A stretch of 21,653 bases of DNA from Syntrophales bacterium (GTDB lineage Bacteria > Desulfobacterota > Syntrophia > Syntrophales > PHBD01). Below the pieces are notes generated by a model, which saw only the letters and a program-made list of their open reading frames with translations, was not told the DNA's origin and ran no database searches. Shown here one piece after another: positions 5,875 through 13,897 of the stretch. The position numbers were made by a program, and so were the translations under genes. Numbering within the stretch: the first letter of the stretch is position 1; each line of letters begins with the position of its first letter. Where the stretch lies: NCBI GenBank assembly GCA_035363115.1, contig DAOSEM010000016.1, positions 1 to 21,653 of the forward strand. The letters are read 5' to 3'.

Positions 5875-7866
5875 CTATGATCCGGCCCCTCCGCTCCCGG
5901 AATCGATGCCGCCGGAGGCGGGCGGACCCGTCCAGCGGACCGCCAAGACCGTGATGTCGTCCGATTGGGGTTCGGCACCGGCAAATCCATGTACCGATTC
6001 GACAATCCGCGCGACGAGCCCTGCCGGGTCCGAATCCTCCCTTTCCGCCACGGTCCCGAGCAGCCGGGCGTCACCGTAAAAGCGTTTCTCCTGATTCATC
6101 GCCTCGGTCACACCGTCCGTATAAAGGATGATCTGGTCGCCCGGGCCGAGGCAGACGCGCTCCATCCGGTAGGCAGCCTCTTCGGAGACGCCCAGCACAA
6201 TCCCTTCCGGAACGTCAAGCCAGGAAGCGTCACACCCCCGGGAGCACAGAACCGGCGGGTTGTGCCCGGCATTAGAATATCGCAGCTCCCCCGTCCTGAC
6301 ATTCAGAATCCCGCAGAACACCGTGACAAACAACAGGGAATCGTTTTCATCACACAACTCCGCGTTGATCTGCCCCAGGATGTCCGCGGGGTCCGTGCTT
6401 CGCCGGGCGATTCCCTTCATCAGGGTAATCGTGACGGCCATGAACAGGGCCGCCGGGATCCCCTTACCCGACACATCGCCGATGGCGAAGAACAGGTGCT
6501 CCTCGTCGATGGGAAAGAAACTATACAGGTCACCCCCGACCTCCTGTGCCGGCTCCAGGGCTCCGTATATCTCGAAACCTGCGCCGGCCGGGAAAATCGG
6601 AGATCGCTTCGGTACAAAGCTCATCTGGATATTCCGGGCGATCAGGAGTTCGCTCTCCAGGCGCTCCTTCGCGGCAGTCGTCTCCCTGAGATTGCGGATG
6701 TATTCCTTCAGGGACAGGCGCATCTCCTCGAACGAAGACGTCAACTCCCCCACCTCGTCCCGCGCGTGCATGGGCGGCAGGGGGACGTCCAAGTCTCCCC
6801 GGGAGATGGCGCCGGTCCGGGCGGCCAGCTCCCGGACGGGACGCGTGATGTTGCGGGAGACACCGACCACCAGGAGGAGCAGAGCGGTCAACCCGATCCC
6901 GGCAATGGCCGTAACGACCAGGGTGAGGCGATGAACGCCCGAAAACAGTTCCCGCTCGGGGATGACGACCCCGATGGACCACCCCGTGGATGGAAGGGGA
7001 GCATAATAAAGCCATGACGTCTCCGGCGTGAAGCTGCCCGGAGCCTGCATAAACCCGCTCTCCCCCCGGACCATGCGGCGTCCCACATCCCGGAGTGCCG
7101 CATCGCCCTTTTCCTCGGCGATGCTAAAGATGCTCTCCCGCAGGATCAACTTCCGTTCCGGGTGGCTCATGAAGACGCCGTTGCGGGACAGCAGGAAGGC
7201 GTACCCGGAGGGGGTGATGGAGACGCGGGACACGACCTCCACCAGCCAGCCCAGAGAGATGTCCGCCGTGACGACCCCCCTGAATTTGCTCCTTCCCCCG
7301 GGCCTCTGGAAGAACGGGGCGGAAAAGGTTGACATCATGATCCCCGCGCCGCCCTCGTCGAAATACGGCTCGCTCCAGCCGTCCTCCCTCATCTCCCGGG
7401 GAATCTGGTACCAGTCCCACTGGTCGTACCGGTAGGTCTCGTTTCCCAGGTCCCGGCGCTTCAGGAAGCGGCCTTCCCGGTAGTAAAAGGGGGCATAGTA
7501 CTTCCGGACGGGGTCGAAGGCATACGGTTCAAAGGCGACGGCAGAGCTGAAGATGTCCGGATTGGCCTCCAGCATGGAACGGATCTGGTCGTCCAGTTCA
7601 ACCTTGCTCATGGCCTTCTTTTCCAGCATGGCCGCCATGAACAGGGGGGTCTTCTCGATGCCCTGGACGTACAGCTCGATCCGGTTGACCACGGACTGGG
7701 TCAGGTACCGGGCGTTCTCCTCCACATAGTGCAGCGCCAGTTGGCGGGAATAGAAATAGCTGTACCCGAAGGCCGCCAGAAAGATGACGGCCGTGCCGGC
7801 AAGGATTGTGAGGGAGAGCCGGTAGGCAAGCCCCCGACGCCTATTCTTGCCCGGGGTCCTGGACAT
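5875..7866 (-). CDS. dCache-HAMP sensor PP2C-type phosphatase (RsbU/SpoIIE family)
   Basis: This is a 663-residue membrane sensor. Transmembrane helix 1 is at about 15-39, followed by an extracytoplasmic dCache-like region at about 40-312 (WDWYQIPRE, GVVTADISLGWL, TGWSIGVVIPE). Helix 2 is at about 314-338, a HAMP domain at about 338-390, and a helical linker leads to a SpoIIE/PP2C domain from about 430. Metal-binding motifs GGDLY (444-448) and GDVSGKG (463-469), plus YSNAGHNPP, LYTDGVTEAM and SDDITVLAVR, indicate an active Mg/Mn phosphatase. Such enzymes dephosphorylate STAS proteins, and a STAS gene lies just across the convergent gene. The start at 7866 has GGAG upstream and overlaps the binding-protein gene by 26 bp. 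A start 48 nt earlier is less likely. Confidence 0.92.
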   Translation of the reverse strand: MSRTPGKNRRRGLAYRLSLTILAGTAVIFLAAFGYSYFYSRQLALHYVEENARYLTQSVVNRIELYVQGIEKTPLFMAAMLEKKAMSKVELDDQIRSMLEANPDIFSSAVAFEPYAFDPVRKYYAPFYYREGRFLKRRDLGNETYRYDQWDWYQIPREMREDGWSEPYFDEGGAGIMMSTFSAPFFQRPGGRSKFRGVVTADISLGWLVEVVSRVSITPSGYAFLLSRNGVFMSHPERKLILRESIFSIAEEKGDAALRDVGRRMVRGESGFMQAPGSFTPETSWLYYAPLPSTGWSIGVVIPERELFSGVHRLTLVVTAIAGIGLTALLLLVVGVSRNITRPVRELAARTGAISRGDLDVPLPPMHARDEVGELTSSFEEMRLSLKEYIRNLRETTAAKERLESELLIARNIQMSFVPKRSPIFPAGAGFEIYGALEPAQEVGGDLYSFFPIDEEHLFFAIGDVSGKGIPAALFMAVTITLMKGIARRSTDPADILGQINAELCDENDSLLFVTVFCGILNVRTGELRYSNAGHNPPVLCSRGCDASWLDVPEGIVLGVSEEAAYRMERVCLGPGDQIILYTDGVTEAMNQEKRFYGDARLLGTVAEREDSDPAGLVARIVESVHGFAGAEPQSDDITVLAVRWTGPPASGGIDSGSGGAGS

Positions 7867-8917
7867 GAACGTCTCCGTAATCGGGAATGGCTCGGATGAT
7901 TCCGGCATCGGCAAGAGCCCGGGCCACCCGGTTGTAATCCGCCCGGTCCAGCCGCCCGGAAGACCGGGAGGTCCCGTGCGGCAGGATGAGGTCCTTCATC
8001 CGGGCGAGCATCCAGCGCTGGTGGGCCCTGCTTTCGTTGATCTTCGCCTCATCCACGTATTTCATGACGATGTCCAGCGCCTCTTCGGGATGTTCGAAGG
8101 CATACGACCAGCCTTCCAGGGTCGCCGCGGCAAAGGCCCGGCATATCTCAGGGGTCCGTGCACAAAGTTCTTCTCGGCACCAGATCCCGTCTTCGGGAAA
8201 GCTCAGGCCATGATCGGCCATGGCAAAAACCGAGAGCTCCTCCTCATTGAGGCCCGCGCTCAGCAGGGTGTGATACTCGTTGTACACCATGGCGGAAACG
8301 GCATCGACACCGCCCCGCAGGAACAGGTTCGGTGTGAAGGTCTGTCGCACCACGTCCGGATGAACACCGTACTTCCGGAAAAAGGCCATCGGCTGGGTCC
8401 GGGAATGCTCCCACAGGCTGACCTTTTTCCCTTCAAAATCCGAAGGCTTGAGGATCCCGCTGGATTTCCTTGCCACCAGCAGGATACCGGAACGCCGGAC
8501 GATCTGGGCGACATGAACGATCTTCAGTCCCCCGGCACGCAGGCGGATCCCCTCCGCCAGGAACAGCGTCGCGAAGTCCGCTTTTCCCTGTCGAAAGGCC
8601 TCTTCGGGGGAGCCCCCGGGACCACCCCGAAGCAGAATCAGATCGAGACCGTGGTTTCGATAGAATCCCTTTTCCATCGCCACGAAATAGCCGGCGAACT
8701 GGGCCTGTGGAAACCACTGGGGCAGGAAGGTCACCCGCCGGAGAGGGCCCGCATCGGCGGCCGCCACCGTTGCGATCCGGAGAATCGCAAGCATGACGGC
8801 CACGGCAAGAAGCCTTTTTCCAAAGGGAGATCCCGACCCGCCGGGGAAGGACGACGCCGGCGACATGGACGGCAATGCTTCAGGGGAAGGGGTCCCGCGG
8901 CGGAGACTACGGCGCAT
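7841..8917 (-). CDS. NMT1/THI5-type periplasmic substrate-binding protein
   Basis: This is a protein of about 358 residues related to the ThiY/NMT1/SsuA-like binding proteins of ABC importers. A hydrophobic signal segment at about 35-53 (LLAVAVMLAILRIATVAAA) is followed by mature sequence VTFLPQWFPQAQFAGYFVAMEKGFYRNHGLDL, typical of THI5-like pyrimidine-precursor or related ligand binders. No permease or ATPase gene is adjacent. Instead, its 3' end overlaps the sensor phosphatase by 26 bp, suggesting a shared sensing role (inference). The start is uncertain: ATG at 8917 or 8866, neither with a good ribosome site. The longer frame to 9034 reads through tRNA-Ser and is rejected. The ligand cannot be named. 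Confidence 0.82.
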   Translation of the reverse strand: MRRSLRRGTPSPEALPSMSPASSFPGGSGSPFGKRLLAVAVMLAILRIATVAAADAGPLRRVTFLPQWFPQAQFAGYFVAMEKGFYRNHGLDLILLRGGPGGSPEEAFRQGKADFATLFLAEGIRLRAGGLKIVHVAQIVRRSGILLVARKSSGILKPSDFEGKKVSLWEHSRTQPMAFFRKYGVHPDVVRQTFTPNLFLRGGVDAVSAMVYNEYHTLLSAGLNEEELSVFAMADHGLSFPEDGIWCREELCARTPEICRAFAAATLEGWSYAFEHPEEALDIVMKYVDEAKINESRAHQRWMLARMKDLILPHGTSRSSGRLDRADYNRVARALADAGIIRAIPDYGDVHVQDPGQE

Positions 8918-8945
8918 GGTCGGCCACCGGCAGGAAAAAAAGAAA

Positions 8946-9040
<95 letters not shown>

Positions 9041-9122
9041 GCTGAAAGATCGGAACCGGCTTTGTCCGCGGAACGGGGGCTTGCTCGTGGCGAGGCCTTC
9101 TCACGGATACGGGATGAAGAAA

Positions 9123-9216
9123 TGGCGGAGAGAGGGGGATTCGAACCCCCGTGGGAGCTTTTGGCCCCCAAATCGATTTCGAGTCGATCCCGTTACGACC
9201 ACTTCGGTATCTCTCC
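9123..9216 (-). tRNA. tRNA-Ser (anticodon CGA)
   Basis: This is a 94-nt class II tRNA with encoded CCA (9123-9125). The acceptor GGAGAGA/TCTCTCC is identical to that of the neighbouring tRNA-Ser. The anticodon loop CTCGAAA carries CGA between TCGA-type stem halves, with a long variable arm and T-loop TTCGAAT. Its 5' end is only 2 nt past the tadA stop codon, so it must be released from a tadA read-through transcript or from a promoter inside tadA. Confidence 0.97.
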
Positions 9217-9218
9217 GC

Positions 9219-9707
9219 TCAATCATGTTTCGGCTGTTCCGAAATGTGGTGGTTTTTTACCCTTTTCCCGCGGAAAAATCCACTCAAAATTTCGCTGCAT
9301 CGCGCCTGCAGGACGCCCCCCGTCACTTCGGGCCGATGATTGAAAGACCCGTCATCGAAGAGCCGCCATCGGGATACGATGGCTCCCCCCTTCGGGTCGG
9401 CGGCACCGAAGGCGATCCGGCGGACCCGGGCATGAACAATGGCCCCCACGCACATTACGCAGGGCTCCAGCGTGACGTAGAGGGTGGCCTCCGGCAGGCG
9501 ATAGTTCCCCAGGACCTCGGAGGCGGCGCGGATGGCCAGGATCTCTGCATGGGCGGTCGGATCCTTGAGACCCAGCGGCCGGTTGTGCGCCCGGCTGACG
9601 GGTTTTTCCCCGATTGCCACTACGGCGCCGACGGGGACCTCACCCTCCACTTCCGCCAGAAGGGCCTCTTCCAGGGCCAGGGCCATGAAGAACTCGTCGT
9701 CGTGCAC
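9219..9707 (-). CDS. tadA: tRNA-specific adenosine deaminase
   Basis: This is a 162-residue zinc deaminase. The catalytic motifs are His53-Ala-Glu55 and Pro-Cys83-x-x-Cys86, as in TadA, which converts A34 to inosine in tRNA-Arg(ACG). The N-terminus DDEFFMALALEEALLA fits the family when translation begins at the GTG at 9707. An internal ATG at 9686 has no ribosome site. The C-terminal helix region RCSEILSGFFRGKR supports TadA over other cytidine-deaminase-fold enzymes. It is 33 nt downstream of the beta-CASP gene and abuts tRNA-Ser(CGA), making an RNA-processing unit. Guanine deaminase is a less likely alternative. Confidence 0.93.
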   Translation of the reverse strand: MHDDEFFMALALEEALLAEVEGEVPVGAVVAIGEKPVSRAHNRPLGLKDPTAHAEILAIRAASEVLGNYRLPEATLYVTLEPCVMCVGAIVHARVRRIAFGAADPKGGAIVSRWRLFDDGSFNHRPEVTGGVLQARCSEILSGFFRGKRVKNHHISEQPKHD

Positions 9708-9740
9708 TTCCCCTGCCTTCCGGATGTACCGTCCAACGTC

Positions 9741-11348
9741 TCACCGCCCGGGAAGGGCAGTCCCCAGGACCCTGTTCAACTCGGCAATGCGGTCCCGCAG
9801 GTCCGCCTGCTCCCCCCAGTTCGCAGACTCCAGGACCGGCCTGGATTCCCGGAGGCGCGCCACCGTCGTTTCCAGCTCGGCCATCAGCATCTCCCAGTCC
9901 ACCTTCGGCACGGCCGCCTCCGGTGATACCCGGGCCTCGACCGCCTCGCCCGGAACGAGGGTCACTTCGTCCAGGTAATCGGGAATGTGCGCCCGGATGC
10001 CGAACCGCTCGCGGATCTTCTCCGCCAGGACCTGCTGGGCACCGTATTCCCCGTGGACAAGAAAGATCTCCATCCCCCCGCCCTCGAAGTGGGAGAGCCA
10101 CTCCAGAAGCTGGGACTGTCCGGCGTGGGCGGAAAATCCGTTGATCGTGAATACCCTGGCCCGCACGGCTACGTCTTCCCCGAGCAGGCGGACCTTATCC
10201 GCCCCGTCGACGATGCGGCGGCCCGTCGTCCCCTGGGCCTGGAATCCCACGAAGACGACGCTCGCTCCCTCCCGCCACAGATTGTGCCGCAGGTGGTGCT
10301 TGATCCGTCCAGCGTCGGCCATGCCACTGGCGGAGATGACGATGGCGGGGCCCTCCTGCGTATTGATGGCCATGGACGCCTCGGTGGTCTCCGTCAGGTA
10401 AAGGTTCGGAACGGCCAGGGGATTTTCTCCGCGCTCCAGCATCTTCTGCGACTCCTCGTCGAAATAGGAGGCATTCCGGTTGAAGATCTCCGTCGCCCGG
10501 ATTGCCAGCGGGCTGTCCACGTAAACGGGGATGCCCTTCGGGAGGCGCCCGCTCTTCGCCAGCAGGTGGATACAGTAGAGGATCTCCTGGGTCCGCTCCA
10601 CGGCAAAGGCCGGAACGATCACCTTTTCGCCGCGCTCGAAGCTGTAGGCGACGGCCTCCGCCAGTTCGTCGAGACTTTCCTCCTCGTTCTTGTGGTCCCG
10701 GTTGCCGTAGGTCGACTCGACAAACAGGAAATCCGCCCGGCCGATCACGGATGGATCGTGCATCATGAGCTGGGAAGGCCGTCCGATGTCACCGGAAAAC
10801 ACGAGCTTCGACGGCTTCCCCTCCTCTTCGATCTCCATTTCGATCATGGCCGCGCCCAGGATGTGCCCGGCGTCCCGGAACACGAGCCGGAGCCCCGGGA
10901 ATGGCTCGAAGGGCCGGTCATAGGGAACGGCCTGGAAACGGGAGAAGGAATTCTCCGCATCCTGACGGGTATACAGCGGCGCCACCCGCTTCTCCCCGTG
11001 GCGGAGGCGCTTCCTGTTCTGCCACTGGGCTTCCGTCTCCTGGATGTGGGCGCTGTCGAGGAGCATGACCTCCAGCAGTTCTTTCGTCGGTGGGGTCATG
11101 TAAACGGATCCTCGAAATCCCGCCTGGACCAGCCGGGGCAGGAGTCCCGAGTGGTCCATATGGGCGTGGGTGATCAGGGCGAATTCGATCGTTCGCGGAT
11201 CGTATCCGTCCACTTTCCAGTTTCGCGACTCGATGTCGCGGTTTCCCTGGTGAAGGCCGCAATCCACGACGAAGCGGTGTCCCATCGCCTCGACCAGAAA
11301 ACAGGAGCCCGTCACCGTCCGGGCGGCTCCGAGAAACTTGATTTTCAT
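9741..11348 (-). CDS. Metallo-beta-lactamase/beta-CASP RNA-processing exonuclease-like protein
   Basis: This is a 535-residue protein. The N-terminus MKIKFLGAARTVTGSCFLVE leads to the metal motif HAHMDH (61-66), then SGDIG and ESTYGNRDH. The beta-CASP insertion follows with VIVPAFAVERTQEILY and YVDSPLA, and later ISASGMADAGRIKHHL and NGFSAHAGQ. These are the motifs of archaeal and bacterial CPSF73-like ribonucleases. The last 80 or so residues form a charged, probably helical tail beyond the core. GGGAGG precedes the ATG at 11348. tadA and two tRNA genes lie downstream, consistent with RNA metabolism. Whether it acts as endo- or exonuclease is not visible. Confidence 0.9.
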   Translation of the reverse strand: MKIKFLGAARTVTGSCFLVEAMGHRFVVDCGLHQGNRDIESRNWKVDGYDPRTIEFALITHAHMDHSGLLPRLVQAGFRGSVYMTPPTKELLEVMLLDSAHIQETEAQWQNRKRLRHGEKRVAPLYTRQDAENSFSRFQAVPYDRPFEPFPGLRLVFRDAGHILGAAMIEMEIEEEGKPSKLVFSGDIGRPSQLMMHDPSVIGRADFLFVESTYGNRDHKNEEESLDELAEAVAYSFERGEKVIVPAFAVERTQEILYCIHLLAKSGRLPKGIPVYVDSPLAIRATEIFNRNASYFDEESQKMLERGENPLAVPNLYLTETTEASMAINTQEGPAIVISASGMADAGRIKHHLRHNLWREGASVVFVGFQAQGTTGRRIVDGADKVRLLGEDVAVRARVFTINGFSAHAGQSQLLEWLSHFEGGGMEIFLVHGEYGAQQVLAEKIRERFGIRAHIPDYLDEVTLVPGEAVEARVSPEAAVPKVDWEMLMAELETTVARLRESRPVLESANWGEQADLRDRIAELNRVLGTALPGR

Positions 11349-11426
11349 CCGCCGATTTCCTCCCTCGCTGTTTCGTCACCGCACGCAAGCACCCCCCGGT
11401 GGAGAGGCACGACCGCTCCGGGGGCT

Positions 11427-12176
11427 TCAGGAAAGGTTCAAGGCCGGCCACAGGGCCAGTACAACGGCCGGCACGATCTCCGCAATTTCACACGACGCCC
11501 CCAGGGTATCCCCCGTGAAGCCCCCGATCTTCCGCCGACAGACCATGAGCCATCCGGCGATGACGACCAGGACCGCCCCCGCCGCCGCCGCACCGGGCCA
11601 CCCCCCCACTCCGGCCCCGCAGGCCAGAAGGAAAACCAGGGCCCAGATAGCGTTCACCGACGACCCTTTCCGGCGGAAAGCAGTGGCCAGTCCCCCTTCC
11701 GGACGTGCATAGGGCAGCCAGGCCATGGACCAGAGCAGGGCGGCGCGGCCGGCGACGGGCATCAACAGGACCGCCTGAGCCCTCAAGGATACGGGAACGG
11801 CGTCCAGAAAGGCCACCTTCATCAGGATCGCCGCCACGACGGCCACGACGCCCATGGTGCCGATCCGGCTGTCCCGCATGATCTCCAGGACTTTGTCCCG
11901 CGGCCGGGCGCTTCCGAAGCCGTCCGCCGTATCCGCCAGGCCGTCCATGTGAAGGCCCCCGGAAAACACGATCAGGACAAGGACCGTGCAGACCGCCGCC
12001 GGCAGAGAAGGCAGGAAGGCCATTGCCAGGCTGTCCGCGGCCAGGGCCGCAATACCGATGAAGAGGCCGACCAGGGGGAAGAACAGGACGCTGCCGGCGA
12101 GATCCTCGGGCCTGTCGGAACTCCGTCCCAGGGGCAGGATCGTCAGGAAGCGAAAGGCAGTCAGCAGGGGCTTCAT
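11427..12176 (-). CDS. cobS: Adenosylcobinamide-GDP ribazoletransferase (cobalamin synthase)
   Basis: This is a 249-residue integral membrane enzyme that joins adenosylcobinamide-GDP to alpha-ribazole (phosphate), completing the lower ligand of cobamides. The N-terminus FRFLTILPLG and the acidic motif GGLHMDGLADTADG (73-86), a presumed Mg site, are typical of CobS, as are several hydrophobic helices. The ATG overlaps the cobT stop in ATGA (12176-12173), implying coupling. The gene is the last of the cbiR-cobU-cobT-cobS run; 78 nt separate it from the beta-CASP gene. Confidence 0.95.
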   Translation of the reverse strand: MKPLLTAFRFLTILPLGRSSDRPEDLAGSVLFFPLVGLFIGIAALAADSLAMAFLPSLPAAVCTVLVLIVFSGGLHMDGLADTADGFGSARPRDKVLEIMRDSRIGTMGVVAVVAAILMKVAFLDAVPVSLRAQAVLLMPVAGRAALLWSMAWLPYARPEGGLATAFRRKGSSVNAIWALVFLLACGAGVGGWPGAAAAGAVLVVIAGWLMVCRRKIGGFTGDTLGASCEIAEIVPAVVLALWPALNLS

Positions 12177-13237
12177 GCCGGAGACCGGGAAACAGCCGCC
12201 TCCTCGAAGGTGGCCATTTCGGTAAGGATGCGGACGGCCGCTTCCACCAGGTTCATGGCCAGGGCCGCCCCGGTTCCCTCCCCGAGCCTCAGGTCCAGGT
12301 CCAGGAGGGGACGCTTCCCGAGGGCCTGGAGGGCGATGCGGTGTCCCTGCTCCATGCTCCGGTGGGAGGCGATCATGTACTGCGTGGATACGGGCGCCAG
12401 CCTGGCCGCGACCAGGGCTCCCGCCGTGGAGATGAATCCGTCCACCAGGACCGGTTTCCGCCGCGACGCCGCGCCGAGGATCAGCCCGGCGATGCCCCCG
12501 ATCTCGAAGCCGCCCACCGCCGCAAGGACACCCACCGGGTCCGCGGGATCGGGCCGGTTCGCCTCGATGGCCTGCCGGACGACCGCTACCTTGCGGGCAA
12601 GCTGTTCATCGCCGATCCCCGTCCCCCGGCCGGTCGCCTCGGCGGCGTCGGCGCCGCTGAAGACGGAAACCAGGGCACTGCTCGGCGTCGTATTGCCGAT
12701 GCCCATGTCGCCGGTGGCGAAGACGTCCGTCTCTTCCGCCAGCTCCAGGGCCACGCCGATGCCTTCCTCCAGGGAGCGGACCGCCTGATCCCGGCTCATG
12801 GCGGGCCCCCGGGAGATGTCCTGCGTACCGGAGCCCACCCTCCGTGAGAGAATCCGTCCCTCCCGGGCCAGGTCTCCCAGGTCGCCGTCGACTCCCATGT
12901 CGACCACCACGACCCGCGCCCCCGCCAGGCGGGCCAGGACGTTGATGGCCGCCCCGCCCCCGACGAAGTTGCGCACCATCTGGACCGTCACCTCCCGGGG
13001 GTACAGGCTCACACCGGAGGAGGCGACGCCGTGGTCCGCCGCCATGGTGACCACCGTCTTCCCGGCCACGTGGGGAGGCATCCGGCCTGTCATGCCCGCC
13101 AGGTCCTCCGCCAGGTCCATCAACCGGCCCAGGGCCCAGTGGGGCATCGTCAGCTGTTCGAGGCGCCGCCGGGCCCGGGCGCGTGCCTCCGGATCGGCGG
13201 GAGCGATGCGGGAAAGCGTCTGTTCGAGGATCGTCAT
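12173..13237 (-). CDS. cobT: Nicotinate-nucleotide--dimethylbenzimidazole phosphoribosyltransferase
   Basis: This is a protein of about 354 residues that activates the lower-ligand base as alpha-ribazole phosphate for CobS. Visible family features are TVVTMAADHGVASSGVSLYP, GGGAAINVLA, FATGDMGIGNTTPSSAL, GGFEIGGIAGLILGA and the C-terminal LRLGEGTGAALAM with the presumed catalytic glutamate near 320. The start is either ATG 13237 or GTG 13243. Neither has a Shine-Dalgarno site, and a candidate promoter lies immediately upstream (13244-13272), raising the possibility of a leaderless message. Its 3' end overlaps cobS by 4 nt. Confidence 0.95.
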   Translation of the reverse strand: MTILEQTLSRIAPADPEARARARRRLEQLTMPHWALGRLMDLAEDLAGMTGRMPPHVAGKTVVTMAADHGVASSGVSLYPREVTVQMVRNFVGGGAAINVLARLAGARVVVVDMGVDGDLGDLAREGRILSRRVGSGTQDISRGPAMSRDQAVRSLEEGIGVALELAEETDVFATGDMGIGNTTPSSALVSVFSGADAAEATGRGTGIGDEQLARKVAVVRQAIEANRPDPADPVGVLAAVGGFEIGGIAGLILGAASRRKPVLVDGFISTAGALVAARLAPVSTQYMIASHRSMEQGHRIALQALGKRPLLDLDLRLGEGTGAALAMNLVEAAVRILTEMATFEEAAVSRSPA

Positions 13238-13243
13238 GGGCAC

Positions 13244-13272
13244 GCTATAAAGTCATCAGGGAAAGTCGTCAA
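13244..13272 (-). promoter_or_regulatory. Candidate promoter directly in front of cobT
   Basis: On the minus strand TTGACG (13272-13267) is separated by 17 nt from TATAGC (13249-13244). The predicted start point, about 7 nt further, falls at or within the cobT start codon (13237). The spacer includes one copy of a near tandem repeat: AAGTCATCAGGGA (13250-13262) and AAGTCGTCAAGGGA (13263-13276) on the plus strand. No cobalamin riboswitch fits in the 66-nt gap between cobU and cobT. Confidence 0.4.
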
Positions 13273-13303
13273 GGGAAACCCGCCGCGCCGGCCGGGCGCG
13301 ACT

Positions 13304-13897
13304 TCATTCGTTCCGCCGCAAATCGCCGCCTTTGATCGTCGCGGCAATCCCGCTTACCATCAGAACCACCCTGTCCGCACCTCCGGCAATGACCTGGTTG
13401 CACCGTCCGGCCAGATCCCGGAAACGCCGGGACAGGGCGTTTTCAGGAACGATCCCCATGCCGACCTCGTTGGTCACGAAGATCACCGTCCCGGGAATGT
13501 CCGCACAGGCCCGGAGCACGTCCCGGGACCGCGCCTCCATTTCGTCTTCCGACATACCGGAGGCCCCGGCCGGCCCCTCCGTACCGTCCTCCCGGGCGGA
13601 CCGGAGCGTCTCCTCGTACAGCAGGTTGTTCACCCAGAGGGTCAGGCAGTCCACCAGGACGACGCCGCTGCCGGCGGCCCGGCGAAGGGCTCCGGGAAGA
13701 TCCACGGTCTCCTCGATGGTAATCCAGCCGGCCCCCCTGGCCCGCTGATGGCGCCGGATCCGCTCGGCCATCTCCTCGTCGACGACGGGGCAGGTGGCGA
13801 CAAAGGCCCGCTTCCCCGCCATGGATTCGGCCAGTTCCTGGGCATAACGGCTCTTGCCGCTTCGGCTCCCCCCCGTGACCAGGATGATTTCCGCCAT
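13304..13897 (-). CDS. cobU: Adenosylcobinamide kinase/adenosylcobinamide-phosphate guanylyltransferase
   Basis: This is a 197-residue bifunctional enzyme that phosphorylates adenosylcobinamide and then adds GMP to give adenosylcobinamide-GDP for CobS. The P-loop GGSRSGKS is at 9-16, ATCP at 34-37, and RRHQRAR contains His50, matching the guanylylated histidine of the family. VLVDCLTLWVNNLL and VTNEVGMGIVPE (Walker B/CobU signature) are also present. The ATG overlaps the stop of the upstream CbiR-like gene by one base (TGATG), so the two are coupled. Length is normal. Confidence 0.95.
   Translation of the reverse strand: MAEIILVTGGSRSGKSRYAQELAESMAGKRAFVATCPVVDEEMAERIRRHQRARGAGWITIEETVDLPGALRRAAGSGVVLVDCLTLWVNNLLYEETLRSAREDGTEGPAGASGMSEDEMEARSRDVLRACADIPGTVIFVTNEVGMGIVPENALSRRFRDLAGRCNQVIAGGADRVVLMVSGIAATIKGGDLRRNE

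Noticed and set aside
9987..12788. 933-codon plus-strand frame opposite the beta-CASP, cobS and cobT genes
   Set aside because: It is antisense to three confidently identified genes with overlapping starts and stops; long antisense frames are expected at this GC content.
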